From Sphingomonas sp. Leaf67 (GTDB lineage Bacteria; Pseudomonadota; Alphaproteobacteria; Sphingomonadales; Sphingomonadaceae), in assembly GCF_001421965.1 (NCBI RefSeq), contig NZ_LMLP01000022.1, forward strand, positions 62,001-126,000: a stretch of 64,000 nucleotides of DNA, given 5' to 3'. Positions within the stretch are counted from its first letter, which is position 1, and the number at the start of each line of letters is the position of its first letter. Below the pieces are notes generated by a model. The model saw nothing but the letters and a program-made list of their open reading frames with translations. It was not told the DNA's origin and did not search any database. The translations under genes and the position numbers were made by a program. Below are positions 50,983 to 60,714 of the stretch, piece after piece.

Positions 50983-52041
50983 ATGACGTCCACCGTCGAA
51001 ACCGGGCCAACGCCGGTCGTTGCCGAGCATACCGCCATGCACCGCGAAGCGGGGGAGGGCGGTGCGTCCGTCGCCCGCTTCCTGTCGCGCAATGCGCAGG
51101 CGCTGGCGGAGCTTGGCGCATTGCTGCGCGCCGATCCGCCGGCACTGGTCGTCACCTGCGCGCGCGGGTCGTCGGACCATGCCGCGACCTATGGCAAATA
51201 TCTGGTCGAGACGCTGTGCGGCGTGCCGGTCGCCAGCGCCGCGCCGTCGGTCGCGTCGGTCTATGCGACGCGGATGGAGCGGATGAACGCGCTGGTGATC
51301 GCGGTATCGCAATCGGGCCGCAGCCCCGACCTGCTGCGCACCGTCGAAAGCTACAAGGCGGCGGGCGCCCGCGTCGTCGCGCTGGTCAATGTCGAGGATT
51401 CGCCGCTCGCTGCGCTTGCCGATACCGTGCTGCCACTGTCGGCCGGTCCCGAAACGTCGGTCGCGGCGACCAAGTCGTTCATCGCCTCGCTGACCGGCCT
51501 AGCCGCGATCGCCGCGCACTGGAGCGAGGATCAGGCGTTGCTGACGGCGCTGAACGATCTGCCCGCACAGCTTGAGGCGGCGTTCGACCTCGACTGGACG
51601 ACGGTCGCCGACACGCTGGTGCAAGCCCGCAACCTGTTCGTGATCGGCCGCGGCTACAGCTTCGGCGTCGCGCAGGAAGCGGCGCTCAAGATGAAGGAAA
51701 CCTCGGCGCTCCATGCCGAGGCGTTCAGCAGTGCCGAAGTCCGCCACGGGCCGATGGCGATCATCAACGACGGCTTTCCGCTACTGGGTTTCGCGACGTC
51801 GGACGATGCCGGCGACGATGTCCGCGCGGCGGCGGCCGAGTTCGCCTCGCGCGGCGCGGCGGTGCATCTGGCCGATGCGTCCGATGGCGACAGCCACCCG
51901 CCGACGATCCGCAGCCATCCCGCGATCGAACCGATCCTGATGATCCAGAGCTTCTACCGCATGGTCAACACGGTGTCGCTGCGCCGGGGCCTGAACCCCG
52001 ACCAGCCGCCGCATCTGCGCAAGGTCACCGAAACGCGATGA
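50983..52041 (+). CDS. SIS-domain sugar isomerase/deaminase (NagB-II-like)
   Basis: This 352-residue protein has two SIS domains like the isomerase half of glucosamine-6-phosphate synthase but no glutaminase domain. Phosphosugar-binding loops are visible as CARGSSDHAATYGKYLVET and VIAVSQSGRSPDLLRTVE in the first domain and VIGRGYSFGVAQEAALKMKET in the second, with AEVRHGPM. In proteobacterial GlcNAc operons such proteins serve as glucosamine-6-phosphate deaminase (NagB-II), giving fructose-6-phosphate and ammonia. AGAAGGGG precedes the ATG. Its stop overlaps the nagA start. AgaS-type deaminase on galactosamine-6-P is the main alternative. Confidence 0.88.
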   Translation: MTSTVETGPTPVVAEHTAMHREAGEGGASVARFLSRNAQALAELGALLRADPPALVVTCARGSSDHAATYGKYLVETLCGVPVASAAPSVASVYATRMERMNALVIAVSQSGRSPDLLRTVESYKAAGARVVALVNVEDSPLAALADTVLPLSAGPETSVAATKSFIASLTGLAAIAAHWSEDQALLTALNDLPAQLEAAFDLDWTTVADTLVQARNLFVIGRGYSFGVAQEAALKMKETSALHAEAFSSAEVRHGPMAIINDGFPLLGFATSDDAGDDVRAAAAEFASRGAAVHLADASDGDSHPPTIRSHPAIEPILMIQSFYRMVNTVSLRRGLNPDQPPHLRKVTETR

Positions 52042-53165
52042 GCAGCTTCGTCTTCCGCGGCGGGCGCGTGCTCGCCGACCAGTGTCAGCACGACAGCTGT
52101 GCGTTCCGTGTGGAGGGCGGCGTCATCGCCGACTTCCACGCCGGTGACGATGCGCAGGTGATCGACCTCGACGGCGGCTGGCTGGTGCCGGGCTTCGTCG
52201 ATACGCAGGTCAATGGCGGCGGCGGTGTGTTGTTCAACGACCGCCCGACCGTCGCGGGCATCGCCGCGATCGGCGCGGCCCATGCGAAGTACGGAACCAC
52301 CGCCTTCCTGCCGACCCTTATCAGCGATCGGCTGGACGTGGTTGCCGCGGGCCTCGACGCGGTCGATGCCGCGATCGAACAGGGTGTGCCGGGCGTCGTC
52401 GGCATCCATGTCGAGGGGCCGTTCCTGAATCCTGCGCGCAAGGGCATTCACGACGCGAACCATTTCCGCGCGCTGGATGACGCCGCGATCGACCTCCTGA
52501 CCCGGCCGCGCAAGGGCGTGGTGATGGTCACGCTGGCCCCCGAGCGAAACGAACCCGCCGCCATCGAGCGGCTGGTCGCGGCGGGCGTGATCGTCAGCAT
52601 CGGCCATAGCGATGCGACTTATGAGGAAGCCCGCGCCGCGATCGATGCCGGCGCACGCGGCGTCACGCATCTCTACAACGCGATGTCGCCGCTCAAGCAC
52701 CGCGATCCGGGTGTGGTCGGGGCGGTGCTGGAGGACAAGTCGGTCTATGCCGGCCTGATCGTGGACGGCGCGCACCTGCATCCTGCCGCGATCCGCGTGG
52801 CGCTGGCGGCACGGCCGATCGACCGATTCATGCTGGTGACCGATGCGATGCCGACGGTCGGTGCGGAAGCCAAGGAATTCGTGCTCAACGGGCAACCGAT
52901 CCATGTCGAAAACGGCGTGTGCGTCGATGCCAACGGCACGCTGGCCGGATGCGATCTCAACATGGCGACGGCAGTGGCCAACACGCACGAACTGGGGGTC
53001 GCGTTCGAGGATGCGGTGGCGATGGCATCGGCCAACCCCGCCGCGTTCCTGCGCCTGTCGCACCGGATCGGCAGCCTCGATATCGGGCATAGCGCCGATT
53101 TCGTCTGGCTCGACCGGGACCTGACCGTGCGCGGCACGTGGATTGCGGGCAACCGCATCGTCTGA
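52038..53165 (+). CDS. nagA: N-acetylglucosamine-6-phosphate deacetylase
   Basis: This 375-residue amidohydrolase-superfamily enzyme removes acetate from GlcNAc-6-phosphate. Visible motifs are PGFVDTQVNGGGGVLFND, the metal ligand region HVEGPFLNPARKGIHD, the IGHSDATYEEA histidine, GVTHLYNAMSPLKHRDPG and the catalytic aspartate in MLVTDAMPTVG. The ATG overlaps the SIS-domain stop (ATGA at 52038-52041). It acts between the PTS, which delivers GlcNAc-6-P, and the deaminase encoded just upstream. Confidence 0.95.
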   Translation: MSSFVFRGGRVLADQCQHDSCAFRVEGGVIADFHAGDDAQVIDLDGGWLVPGFVDTQVNGGGGVLFNDRPTVAGIAAIGAAHAKYGTTAFLPTLISDRLDVVAAGLDAVDAAIEQGVPGVVGIHVEGPFLNPARKGIHDANHFRALDDAAIDLLTRPRKGVVMVTLAPERNEPAAIERLVAAGVIVSIGHSDATYEEARAAIDAGARGVTHLYNAMSPLKHRDPGVVGAVLEDKSVYAGLIVDGAHLHPAAIRVALAARPIDRFMLVTDAMPTVGAEAKEFVLNGQPIHVENGVCVDANGTLAGCDLNMATAVANTHELGVAFEDAVAMASANPAAFLRLSHRIGSLDIGHSADFVWLDRDLTVRGTWIAGNRIV

Positions 53166-53241
53166 CCCCGGTTCGCCGGGACGAACAACAGCATCCGCGC
53201 GGATCGCCGGGGGGGCGGACGTGCGCACGAAGGGGCCGACC

Positions 53242-55740
53242 ATGACCGCCATCCTGCTGACCGCACCGCTGCAAGGCTGGGCAAACGCGCTCGACGAGGT
53301 GCCCGACGCGGTGTTCGCGGGGCGGATGCTGGGCGACGGGGTCGCGATCGACCCGACCGGCGGCACGCTGCACGCGCCGTGCGACGGCGAAGTGCTGACG
53401 CTCCATGCCGGCGGCCATGCCATCACCCTGCGCGGTGAGGGCGGGGTCGAGCTGTTGATGCATATCGGGATCGACACGGTGCAGCTGGGCGGCCGCGATT
53501 TCACCGCGCGGGTGGGGGTCGGCGACCGGGTGGAGCGTGGTCAGCCGCTGATCGATTTCGACCTCGACGCGCTGGTGCGCGGGGCGCCGTCGCTGATGAC
53601 GCCGCTGATCGTCACCAATGCCGATGCCTTTCGCATCGTCCGGCGAGAGACCGACCGGGTGGTCGGGATCGGCCAGCTGCTGATGACCGTCGAGCCGATC
53701 GCGGCGACGGCACCCGCCACGCCGTCGGCCGAGGGCGAGCGGATCGTCCGGCAGGTGCGCGTGGCGATGGCGCACGGCCTGCACGCGCGGCCGGCGGCAA
53801 AGATCGGCGATGTCGCGCGTGGCTTCGTCGCGACCAGCTGGCTCGGCAAGGACGGGGCCGAAGCCCGCACCACCGGTGCGGTCGGCCTGCTCGGGCTGGG
53901 CGTGCAGTTCGGCGACACGATCGACGTGATCGCGAGCGGCCCCGACGCGCCGGAAGCCGTCGCCGCGCTGGTGACGCTGATCGAGAGCGGCATGGGGGAG
54001 CGTGCCGAACATGCGCCGGTGCGGATCGTCGCGCCGCCGCCGCCCGCGCCGGTTGCGCTGCCCGAGGGACAACTGGCGGGCACGCTGGCGGCACCGGGCT
54101 ATACGATCGGTACCGCCCGCTGGCTGCGCGTCGCCGACATCGCGGTGCCGGTCGACGGACAGGGCGCGGCGATCGAGGCGGCACGCCTCGATTCGGCACT
54201 GTCGGCAGTGCGCGAGACGCTGGCCACGACGACGGGCGAGGGGGCGGCGATCCGCGCCGCGCATATCGCGTTCCTCGACGATGCCGATCTGCGCGAGGCG
54301 GCCAATACCGCCATCGGAGAGGGCCGCGATGCCGGTCATGCGTGGCGCGCGGCGACGCGGGCGCAGGCGGCGACGCTGCGCAATCTCGGCGACGCGCGGC
54401 TGGCCGAGCGTGCCGACGATCTGCTTGACCTCGAACGGCAGGTGCTGGGCGAACTGACCGGCACACAGGCGGAGGCGATGACCTTCCCCGCAGGCACCAT
54501 CCTGCTCGCCGACGATCTGCTGCCGTCGCAGGTGATGGCGATCGATCCGGCCAACGTCATCGGCCTTGCGGTCGAACGTGGTGGGCCGACCTCGCATGTC
54601 GCGATCCTTGCGGCGACGATGGGCCTGCCCGCGCTGGTCGCGATCGGCGCGCCGCTGGGTACGGTCGCCGATGGCGCGACGCTGATCCTCGACGCCGATG
54701 ACGGCGTGCTGCACGTCGATCCCGATGCGGCGACGCTGGCCGAGGCACGCGCCCATGCCGATCGCCGCACCGCCGACCGCGACGCCGCGCTCGCCCGTGC
54801 GACCGAAGCCTGTGTGACGCTCGACGGCGTCCGGATCGAGGCGTTCGCCAATCTCGGTTCTGTCGACGATGCGAAGGCGGCGATGGCCAATGGCGCGGAG
54901 GGGTCGGGGCTGCTGCGCACCGAATTCCTGTTCCTCGACCGCGACAGCGCGCCTGATGCCGCCGAACAGGCCGCGCTCTATGGTGCGATCGCCGCCGAAC
55001 TCGACGGGCGGCCGCTGATCGTGCGGCTGCTCGATATCGGCGGCGACAAACCCGCCCCCTATCTGCCGATCGCGCCGGAGGAAAATCCGGCGCTGGGCCT
55101 GCGCGGCATCCGCGTCGCGCTGGCCATGCCGGACATTCTCGAAACCCAGTTGCGCGGCATATTGTCGGTGCAGCCGGTCGGGCAATGCCGGATCATGATC
55201 CCGATGGTCGCGAGCGTCGCCGAAATCGCCGCGGTGCGCGCGGTGGTCGACCGGTTGCGCGTCGAACTGGGCATCACCGACCGGGTCGAGGTCGGCATCA
55301 TGGTCGAAACCCCCGCCGCGGCGGTCACCGCCGCGACGCTGGCGGTGCATGCTGATTTCCTATCGATCGGCACTAACGACCTGACCCAATATGCGCTGGC
55401 GATGGATCGCGGCAATCCGGCGGTCGCCTCGGGCATCGACGGGTTGCACCCGGCGGTGCTGCAACTGATCGCGCACACGACCGACGGGGCCGCGCGGCAT
55501 CGTCGCTGGGTCGGGGTGTGCGGTGGCCTTGCGTCGGATCGGCTGGCGATTCCGCTGCTGGTCGGGCTCGGCATCACCGAATTGTCGGCGTCCCCGCGCT
55601 TCGTGCCCGAATTGAAGGCGCTGGTCCGGCGGCTCGATACCCATCGCTGCCGGTTGCTGGCGGTCCGCGCGCTGGCGGCGGCATCGCCGGCCGAGGTGCG
55701 GACCATGGTTCGCGAATTTCTTCAGGAGCAGGGCGTATGA
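53242..55740 (+). CDS. Fused PTS protein EIIA(Glc)-HPr-EI for GlcNAc
   Basis: This 832-residue cytoplasmic phosphotransferase combines three PTS components. EIIA of the glucose type covers residues about 1-150 (LLMHIGIDTVQL, active His74). HPr covers about 168-255 (GLHARPAAK, active His181). Enzyme I covers about 275-832, with the swivelling His452 in GGPTSHVAIL and the PEP-binding barrel (LLRTEFLFLDR, IGTNDLTQYALAMDR). All phosphorylation histidines are present, so this one protein could carry phosphate from PEP to the membrane component. GAAGGGG precedes the ATG. Its stop overlaps the EIICB start. Such fusions accompany nag genes in Caulobacter and related bacteria. Confidence 0.95.
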   Translation: MTAILLTAPLQGWANALDEVPDAVFAGRMLGDGVAIDPTGGTLHAPCDGEVLTLHAGGHAITLRGEGGVELLMHIGIDTVQLGGRDFTARVGVGDRVERGQPLIDFDLDALVRGAPSLMTPLIVTNADAFRIVRRETDRVVGIGQLLMTVEPIAATAPATPSAEGERIVRQVRVAMAHGLHARPAAKIGDVARGFVATSWLGKDGAEARTTGAVGLLGLGVQFGDTIDVIASGPDAPEAVAALVTLIESGMGERAEHAPVRIVAPPPPAPVALPEGQLAGTLAAPGYTIGTARWLRVADIAVPVDGQGAAIEAARLDSALSAVRETLATTTGEGAAIRAAHIAFLDDADLREAANTAIGEGRDAGHAWRAATRAQAATLRNLGDARLAERADDLLDLERQVLGELTGTQAEAMTFPAGTILLADDLLPSQVMAIDPANVIGLAVERGGPTSHVAILAATMGLPALVAIGAPLGTVADGATLILDADDGVLHVDPDAATLAEARAHADRRTADRDAALARATEACVTLDGVRIEAFANLGSVDDAKAAMANGAEGSGLLRTEFLFLDRDSAPDAAEQAALYGAIAAELDGRPLIVRLLDIGGDKPAPYLPIAPEENPALGLRGIRVALAMPDILETQLRGILSVQPVGQCRIMIPMVASVAEIAAVRAVVDRLRVELGITDRVEVGIMVETPAAAVTAATLAVHADFLSIGTNDLTQYALAMDRGNPAVASGIDGLHPAVLQLIAHTTDGAARHRRWVGVCGGLASDRLAIPLLVGLGITELSASPRFVPELKALVRRLDTHRCRLLAVRALAAASPAEVRTMVREFLQEQGV

Positions 55741-57419
55741 AGTCGATCGTCGAAACGCTGCAGCCGATCGGCCGTGCGCTCATGCTGCCGATCGCGGTCC
55801 TGCCGGTGGCGGGGCTGTTGCTGCGGCTGGGCCAGCCCGACCTGCTCGACATCGCCCTGCTGGCGGCGGCGGGCGATGCGTTGTTCAACAATCTCGGCCT
55901 GCTGTTCGCGATCGGCGTGGCCTGCGGCATCGCCCGCGACGGCAACGGCGCGGCGTGCCTTGCCGGCGTAGTCTGCTATCTGGTCGTCAAGAATGGCGGG
56001 CCGGTGTTCCTGACCGTACCGGCCGACGTGACGCAGGGCTTCGATGCGGGGGTGGCGGCGACGCTGTCGGCGGCGTGGAAGGCAAAGGCCTTTGCCAAGC
56101 TCGACGTGCCGATCGGCATCGTCGCCGGCCTGATCGGCGGCCATGCGTATAATCGCTATGCGACGATCAAGGTACCGGAATATCTGGCGTTCTTCGGCGG
56201 GCGGCGGTTCGTGCCGATCGTCAGCGGCGTGGTGGGCATCGGCATCGCCATCATGGTGGGGTTGAGCTTCGGCGGCATCACCACCGCGCTCGATCTGCTC
56301 AGCCGTGGACTGGTGGCGTCGGGCAGCTTCGGCCTGTTCGGGTTCGGCCTGCTCAACCGGCTGCTGCTGGTCACCGGGCTGCATCATATCCTGAACAACG
56401 TCGCGTGGTTCGTGCTCGGCGATTTCGGGGGGACGACCGGCGATCTGCGTCGCTTCTTCGCCGGCGATCCGACGGCGGGGGCATTCATGGCCGGCTATTT
56501 CCCGGTGATGATGTTCGGCCTGCCCGCCGCATGCCTTGCCATGTACCGATCGGCGCTGCCCGACCGGCGCAAGGCGGTGGGCGGCATGTTGCTCAGCCTC
56601 GCGCTCACCAGCTTCCTGACCGGCGTCACCGAACCGATCGAATTCTCGTTCATGTTCCTCGCGCCCGTGCTGTACGCGATCCATGCGGTGCTGACCGGGC
56701 TGTCGATGGCGCTGATGGACTGGCTGGGGGTCAAGCTCGGCTTCGGCTTCTCGGCCGGCCTGTTCGACTATGTGCTGAACTATGGAAAGGCGACCCGGCC
56801 GCTGATGCTGCTGCCGGTCGGTGCCGTCTATTTCGCGCTGTATTACGGGGTGTTCCGCTTCTTCATCGTGCGGTTCGACCTGAAGACGCCGGGCCGCGAT
56901 GCCAGTGCGCCGACCATGACCGGCGCCCCGGCCACCGGCGATGGCGCGCGCGGGCGGGCGTTCCTCGCCGCGCTGGGCGGCAGCGGCAACCTCGTCAGCA
57001 TCGGGGCATGCACCACCCGGCTGCGGCTGGTCGTCGCCGATCAGGCGCTGGTCGACGAAGCGGCGCTGAAGGCACTGGGCGCGATGGGCGTGCTGCGCCC
57101 CTCGGCACGCGCGGTGCAGGTCGTGGTCGGCCCGATCGCCGATCAGGTAGCGGAAGAAATTCGCGAAGCCGGGGCCAACGGTCCGGCCGCCCCCCCGGTC
57201 CCAGCCCCGCCAGCCGAAGTGCCTGTCGCGCAGCCGACCCTTCCGGCGGCGCTGGTCGAGGCATTGGGCGGGGCAGGTGCGATCCTGCGCGCCGAATCGC
57301 TGGCGGGCCGGATGCGCGTCGAACTGGCCCAAGCGACGACGATCGATCCCGCGACGTTGCCGGGCGTCCGCGCGGTGGCACAGCCGAGCGCGACGGTGGT
57401 GCATCTGTTGCTGTCATAG
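55737..57419 (+). CDS. nagE: GlcNAc-specific PTS permease EIICB
   Basis: This 560-residue inner-membrane transporter carries out phosphorylation-coupled GlcNAc uptake. The EIIC domain (residues about 1-385) has many helices and the substrate motifs LHHILNN and GVTEPIEFSFMF. The EIIB domain (about 405-478) carries the phospho-cysteine Cys425 in SIGACTTRLRL. A second EIIB-like segment (about 500-560, LVEALGGAGAILRAESLAGRMRVEL) has lost the cysteine. EIIA is supplied by the upstream fusion protein. The ATGA overlap couples both genes. The second, degenerate EIIB repeat may be regulatory or structural. Confidence 0.93.
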   Translation: MKSIVETLQPIGRALMLPIAVLPVAGLLLRLGQPDLLDIALLAAAGDALFNNLGLLFAIGVACGIARDGNGAACLAGVVCYLVVKNGGPVFLTVPADVTQGFDAGVAATLSAAWKAKAFAKLDVPIGIVAGLIGGHAYNRYATIKVPEYLAFFGGRRFVPIVSGVVGIGIAIMVGLSFGGITTALDLLSRGLVASGSFGLFGFGLLNRLLLVTGLHHILNNVAWFVLGDFGGTTGDLRRFFAGDPTAGAFMAGYFPVMMFGLPAACLAMYRSALPDRRKAVGGMLLSLALTSFLTGVTEPIEFSFMFLAPVLYAIHAVLTGLSMALMDWLGVKLGFGFSAGLFDYVLNYGKATRPLMLLPVGAVYFALYYGVFRFFIVRFDLKTPGRDASAPTMTGAPATGDGARGRAFLAALGGSGNLVSIGACTTRLRLVVADQALVDEAALKALGAMGVLRPSARAVQVVVGPIADQVAEEIREAGANGPAAPPVPAPPAEVPVAQPTLPAALVEALGGAGAILRAESLAGRMRVELAQATTIDPATLPGVRAVAQPSATVVHLLLS

Positions 57420-57633
57420 TCCGAAGGTGTGTTGCGGAATTAGCACGGCTGTTAGCAATACGTGTCGCATATATGGCATCTAGTTTCATTCGATATTGAC
57501 CCGTGTGCGTGCTGGCGGAAAACTGTCGCACAGGTGAACAGGCCGTGCGACGTGACGGGTGACGGTGCGACCCGACTGGGCCGGACCCTTCCTCAAGCAA
57601 AAAGCGCGACGCTGCGCCAACAAGGGGGAATCA

Positions 57634-60600
57634 ATGAAATCTATCACGAAGCTGCTTGCCACATCCTGTCTCGCGACGATGCTGGCTGGTACTGCCCACG
57701 CGCAGGTCGTGCCCGTAGAGGCACTGCCCGATACGAACACCGCGACGACCGACAAGGACGATGACGCGATCGTCGTTACCGGCACGCGTATACGTCGGCC
57801 CAACGCCACGTCGGCCGCGCCGATCCAGTCGGTTACGTCGGAAGAAATCCGCTTGCAGGCGGCCGTCAATGTCGAGGACGTTCTCAACCGCTTGCCGCAG
57901 ATCGCACCGGATGCGCAGCAGAATTATCAGGATTCGGACGGTCGCCAGCGGATCAAGTTGCGCAGCCTCGGCTTCGAACGCACGCTGACGCTGGTCGACG
58001 GATTGCGGCTGGGTACGCAGAACGGCGTCGACGCCGGTATGATCCCAGTGGCGCTGATCGAACGCATCGACGTCCTTTCCGGCGGTGCATCGTCGGTCTA
58101 CGGCTCGGATGCCGTCGCCGGGGTCGTCAACTTCATCCTGCGCAAGGACCTGGACGGCATCAATCTGAATGCGAACTACAATTTCTACAATCACGAGAAT
58201 AAGGACACGCTGGTCAGTCCCTATGCCCGCGCGGCGGGGTTCCCGGTGCCGCGTGGCCTGACCAACGACGGCGCGCGCGTCGATTTGACGCTGTCGGCAG
58301 GCACGAAACTGTTCGACGACCGGCTGAGCGTCATGGGCTTCGTCAACTATCGCAAGGCTGACCTGGTCCCTTACGATGCCCGCGCCAGCTCGGCATGTCA
58401 GCTGGTCGAGGCCGGGATCGATGGCCCGCTCAGCTGCTCGACCTCGACCTACACCCAGTACGGTTACCTTAGCCCGCGCGGCGGCACGCAGGCGAACCGT
58501 GTCTATGCCAACAACCCCGATGGTACCCGGACGTTCGTTCCGTTCGGCGTGGGCATCCAGGCGAATCCGTTCGACGGGTATTCGTACCAGCGCGAAAGCA
58601 ACCGCCTGAATGCCGGCGGGTTCGTATCGCTGAAGCTGTCGGACGCGGTCGAGCTGTATGGTAACGGCTTGTGGTTCAAGGACAAGTCGTACAATCGTTT
58701 CCCGGCACGGGTGTTCAGCTTCACCGCCTATGGTTCGACCCCGTTCAGCGTGAACTGCAACAACCCGCTGATGTCGACGGCACAGCAGGCCGCGATCTGC
58801 GGTACGGCGGCGGGTACGTCGACGCTGTTGCCGATCGAGGTACGCTATCGCTTTAACGCGCTGCCCTATTCGGCCGATCTGTACGAGAATCAGGGCATTC
58901 GCGCTGTCGGTGGCGTGCGCGGGACCATCGCCGAAGCGTGGAGCTATGACGTCGCCGGCGTCTATGTGCGCAGTCAGCAGGACGTGACCAATGGTCCGTT
59001 CCCGGAATTCGCGAAGATCAACCGGTCGCTGAACGTCGTCAACGTGGGTGGCACGCCGACGTGCGCCACGGGTACCGCCGACGGCTGCGTCCCGTTCGAT
59101 GCCTTCACTGCGAACAACAACAATACGGCGCTCTACGATTATCTGTTCAGCGGTCGCGACGGTACGTACGGCAACGTCACTCAGTTGTTCGACGTGGTGG
59201 CCAACCTGTCGGGTGACCTGGGCAAGTACGGTATCACTGCGCCATGGGCGGACCAGGGCGTGGCATTCGCCATTGGGGCCGAATATCGCAAGGACCGTTT
59301 CCTCGGCACCGCCAACCAGGCGTTCCGTGAGCAGAATGGCGGCGAGAACTTCCAGCTGCGCCAGAGCGTGAAGGAAGCCAACGTCGAAGTGCAGGTGCCG
59401 CTGGTCGAGAAACAGCGCTGGACCCATCTGTTGCAGGTCAATGCCGGCTATCGCCTGTCGAAGTACGATACCAATCCGGATACGTTCAGCACGTATAAGA
59501 TCGAGGCGCTGTGGGCTCCGATTCAGGACGTCACCTTCCGCGGCGCGTTCAACAAGGCGCAGCGCGCACCGACCGTGATCGAGATCCGGCAGGCGACGCA
59601 GCGGCAATACGGCACGCAGGGCGGTTCGCAGAACGACTTCTGCGCCAGCACGACCGTTCAGGTACCCGATCCCACTGATCCCACGCGCACCATCACGCAA
59701 ACCGTAGCACCGCGTGCGTCGATCGATGTCTGTCGCGCCACCGGCCTTGCGGATTCGCTGTATGGCAGCCCTACGCTGAACTGTCCGAACAACCAGTGCA
59801 CGGTGTTCACCGGCGGCTTTACCGTCGATCCCGAAACCGCTTGGACCAAGACGTTCGGGGTGGTGCTCAAGCCGCGCTTCCTGCCGGGGCTGACCTTTTC
59901 GGTCGATCGCTTCCTGATCGATATCGACGACTCGATCGGCTATGCGGATTACAGCTATTGGCAGGAAGGCTGTCTGACGTCAGGCGGCGACTCGTATTTC
60001 TGCGACAAGATCGTCCGCGCGCCGACCACCGGTATTTTGTACAGCGCGCCGGCGAGCAATCCGACCTCGGGCTATATCCAGCAGGGTACGACCAACACGT
60101 ACAAGACCAAGGCGCATGGTTGGGACTTCCAGGGCCAGTATGTTCTGCCGATCGACCGGTTCGGTACGCTCGACTGGATCTTTAACGGATCGTGGACGAC
60201 GCTGGCTGGCAATCAGGAATCGCCGATCCGCGACGAACGCAACTGCGCAGGGCTTTTCGGCAATGGTTGCGGGCAGCTGATCCCGAAATGGACCCATGGC
60301 TTGCGCACCACCTACATCACGCCGGACAAGGTCGCGTCGATCTCGTTCAACTGGCGCTATGTCGGCTCGCTGACCCATGCCAAGAACTCGGGCGACCCCG
60401 CCGTCGGCGGTACGCCGGAGGACGCACGCAAGACCTTCTATCGCTTCGATCCGGTCAGCTATTTCGATCTGGCGGCAACGTTCGCGGTCGGGCGGCAGTT
60501 CACGCTCCGTTTCTCCGCCAACAACCTTCTCGACAAGGTGCCGCCGATCCTGCCGAACTCCTATGACGTATCGCTGGCGCGCAACAACACGATCCCGGCG

Positions 60601-60654
60601 CGCTACGACTCGCTGGGTCGTCAGATTTCGATTGGCGCTACCGTTAACTTCTGA
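57634..60654 (+). CDS. TonB-dependent outer-membrane receptor (second)
   Basis: This 1006-residue receptor has a signal peptide (MKSITKLLATSCLATMLAGTAHAQ) and a TonB-box-like DDAIVVTGTRIRRPN. The plug (PIQSVTSEEIRLQAAVNVEDVLNRLPQI, then GGASSVYGSDAVAGVVNFILRKD) and a large barrel ending in a canonical aromatic strand (..RQISIGATVNF) follow. AAGGGGGAA precedes the ATG. It lies directly after the PTS operon, with 214 bp between. That spacer holds TGTTAGC (about 57449-57455) and no gene. Uptake of GlcNAc, oligosaccharides or glycopeptides is inferred. A strong terminator follows. Confidence 0.92.
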   Translation: MKSITKLLATSCLATMLAGTAHAQVVPVEALPDTNTATTDKDDDAIVVTGTRIRRPNATSAAPIQSVTSEEIRLQAAVNVEDVLNRLPQIAPDAQQNYQDSDGRQRIKLRSLGFERTLTLVDGLRLGTQNGVDAGMIPVALIERIDVLSGGASSVYGSDAVAGVVNFILRKDLDGINLNANYNFYNHENKDTLVSPYARAAGFPVPRGLTNDGARVDLTLSAGTKLFDDRLSVMGFVNYRKADLVPYDARASSACQLVEAGIDGPLSCSTSTYTQYGYLSPRGGTQANRVYANNPDGTRTFVPFGVGIQANPFDGYSYQRESNRLNAGGFVSLKLSDAVELYGNGLWFKDKSYNRFPARVFSFTAYGSTPFSVNCNNPLMSTAQQAAICGTAAGTSTLLPIEVRYRFNALPYSADLYENQGIRAVGGVRGTIAEAWSYDVAGVYVRSQQDVTNGPFPEFAKINRSLNVVNVGGTPTCATGTADGCVPFDAFTANNNNTALYDYLFSGRDGTYGNVTQLFDVVANLSGDLGKYGITAPWADQGVAFAIGAEYRKDRFLGTANQAFREQNGGENFQLRQSVKEANVEVQVPLVEKQRWTHLLQVNAGYRLSKYDTNPDTFSTYKIEALWAPIQDVTFRGAFNKAQRAPTVIEIRQATQRQYGTQGGSQNDFCASTTVQVPDPTDPTRTITQTVAPRASIDVCRATGLADSLYGSPTLNCPNNQCTVFTGGFTVDPETAWTKTFGVVLKPRFLPGLTFSVDRFLIDIDDSIGYADYSYWQEGCLTSGGDSYFCDKIVRAPTTGILYSAPASNPTSGYIQQGTTNTYKTKAHGWDFQGQYVLPIDRFGTLDWIFNGSWTTLAGNQESPIRDERNCAGLFGNGCGQLIPKWTHGLRTTYITPDKVASISFNWRYVGSLTHAKNSGDPAVGGTPEDARKTFYRFDPVSYFDLAATFAVGRQFTLRFSANNLLDKVPPILPNSYDVSLARNNTIPARYDSLGRQISIGATVNF

Positions 60655-60677
60655 TCCTGCTTTTCGGGTAACGAACT

Positions 60678-60710
60678 GGCCCTGTCACCATCGCGGTGAC
60701 AGGGCCTTTT
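60678..60710 (+). terminator. Terminator of the second TonB receptor gene
   Basis: A 12-bp perfect stem (GGCCCTGTCACC / GGTGACAGGGCC, 5-base loop) is followed by TTTT. It lies 24 bp past the receptor stop and 5 bp before the convergent glycosylasparaginase stop, so it can serve both genes. Confidence 0.9.
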
Positions 60711-60714
60711 CGCG

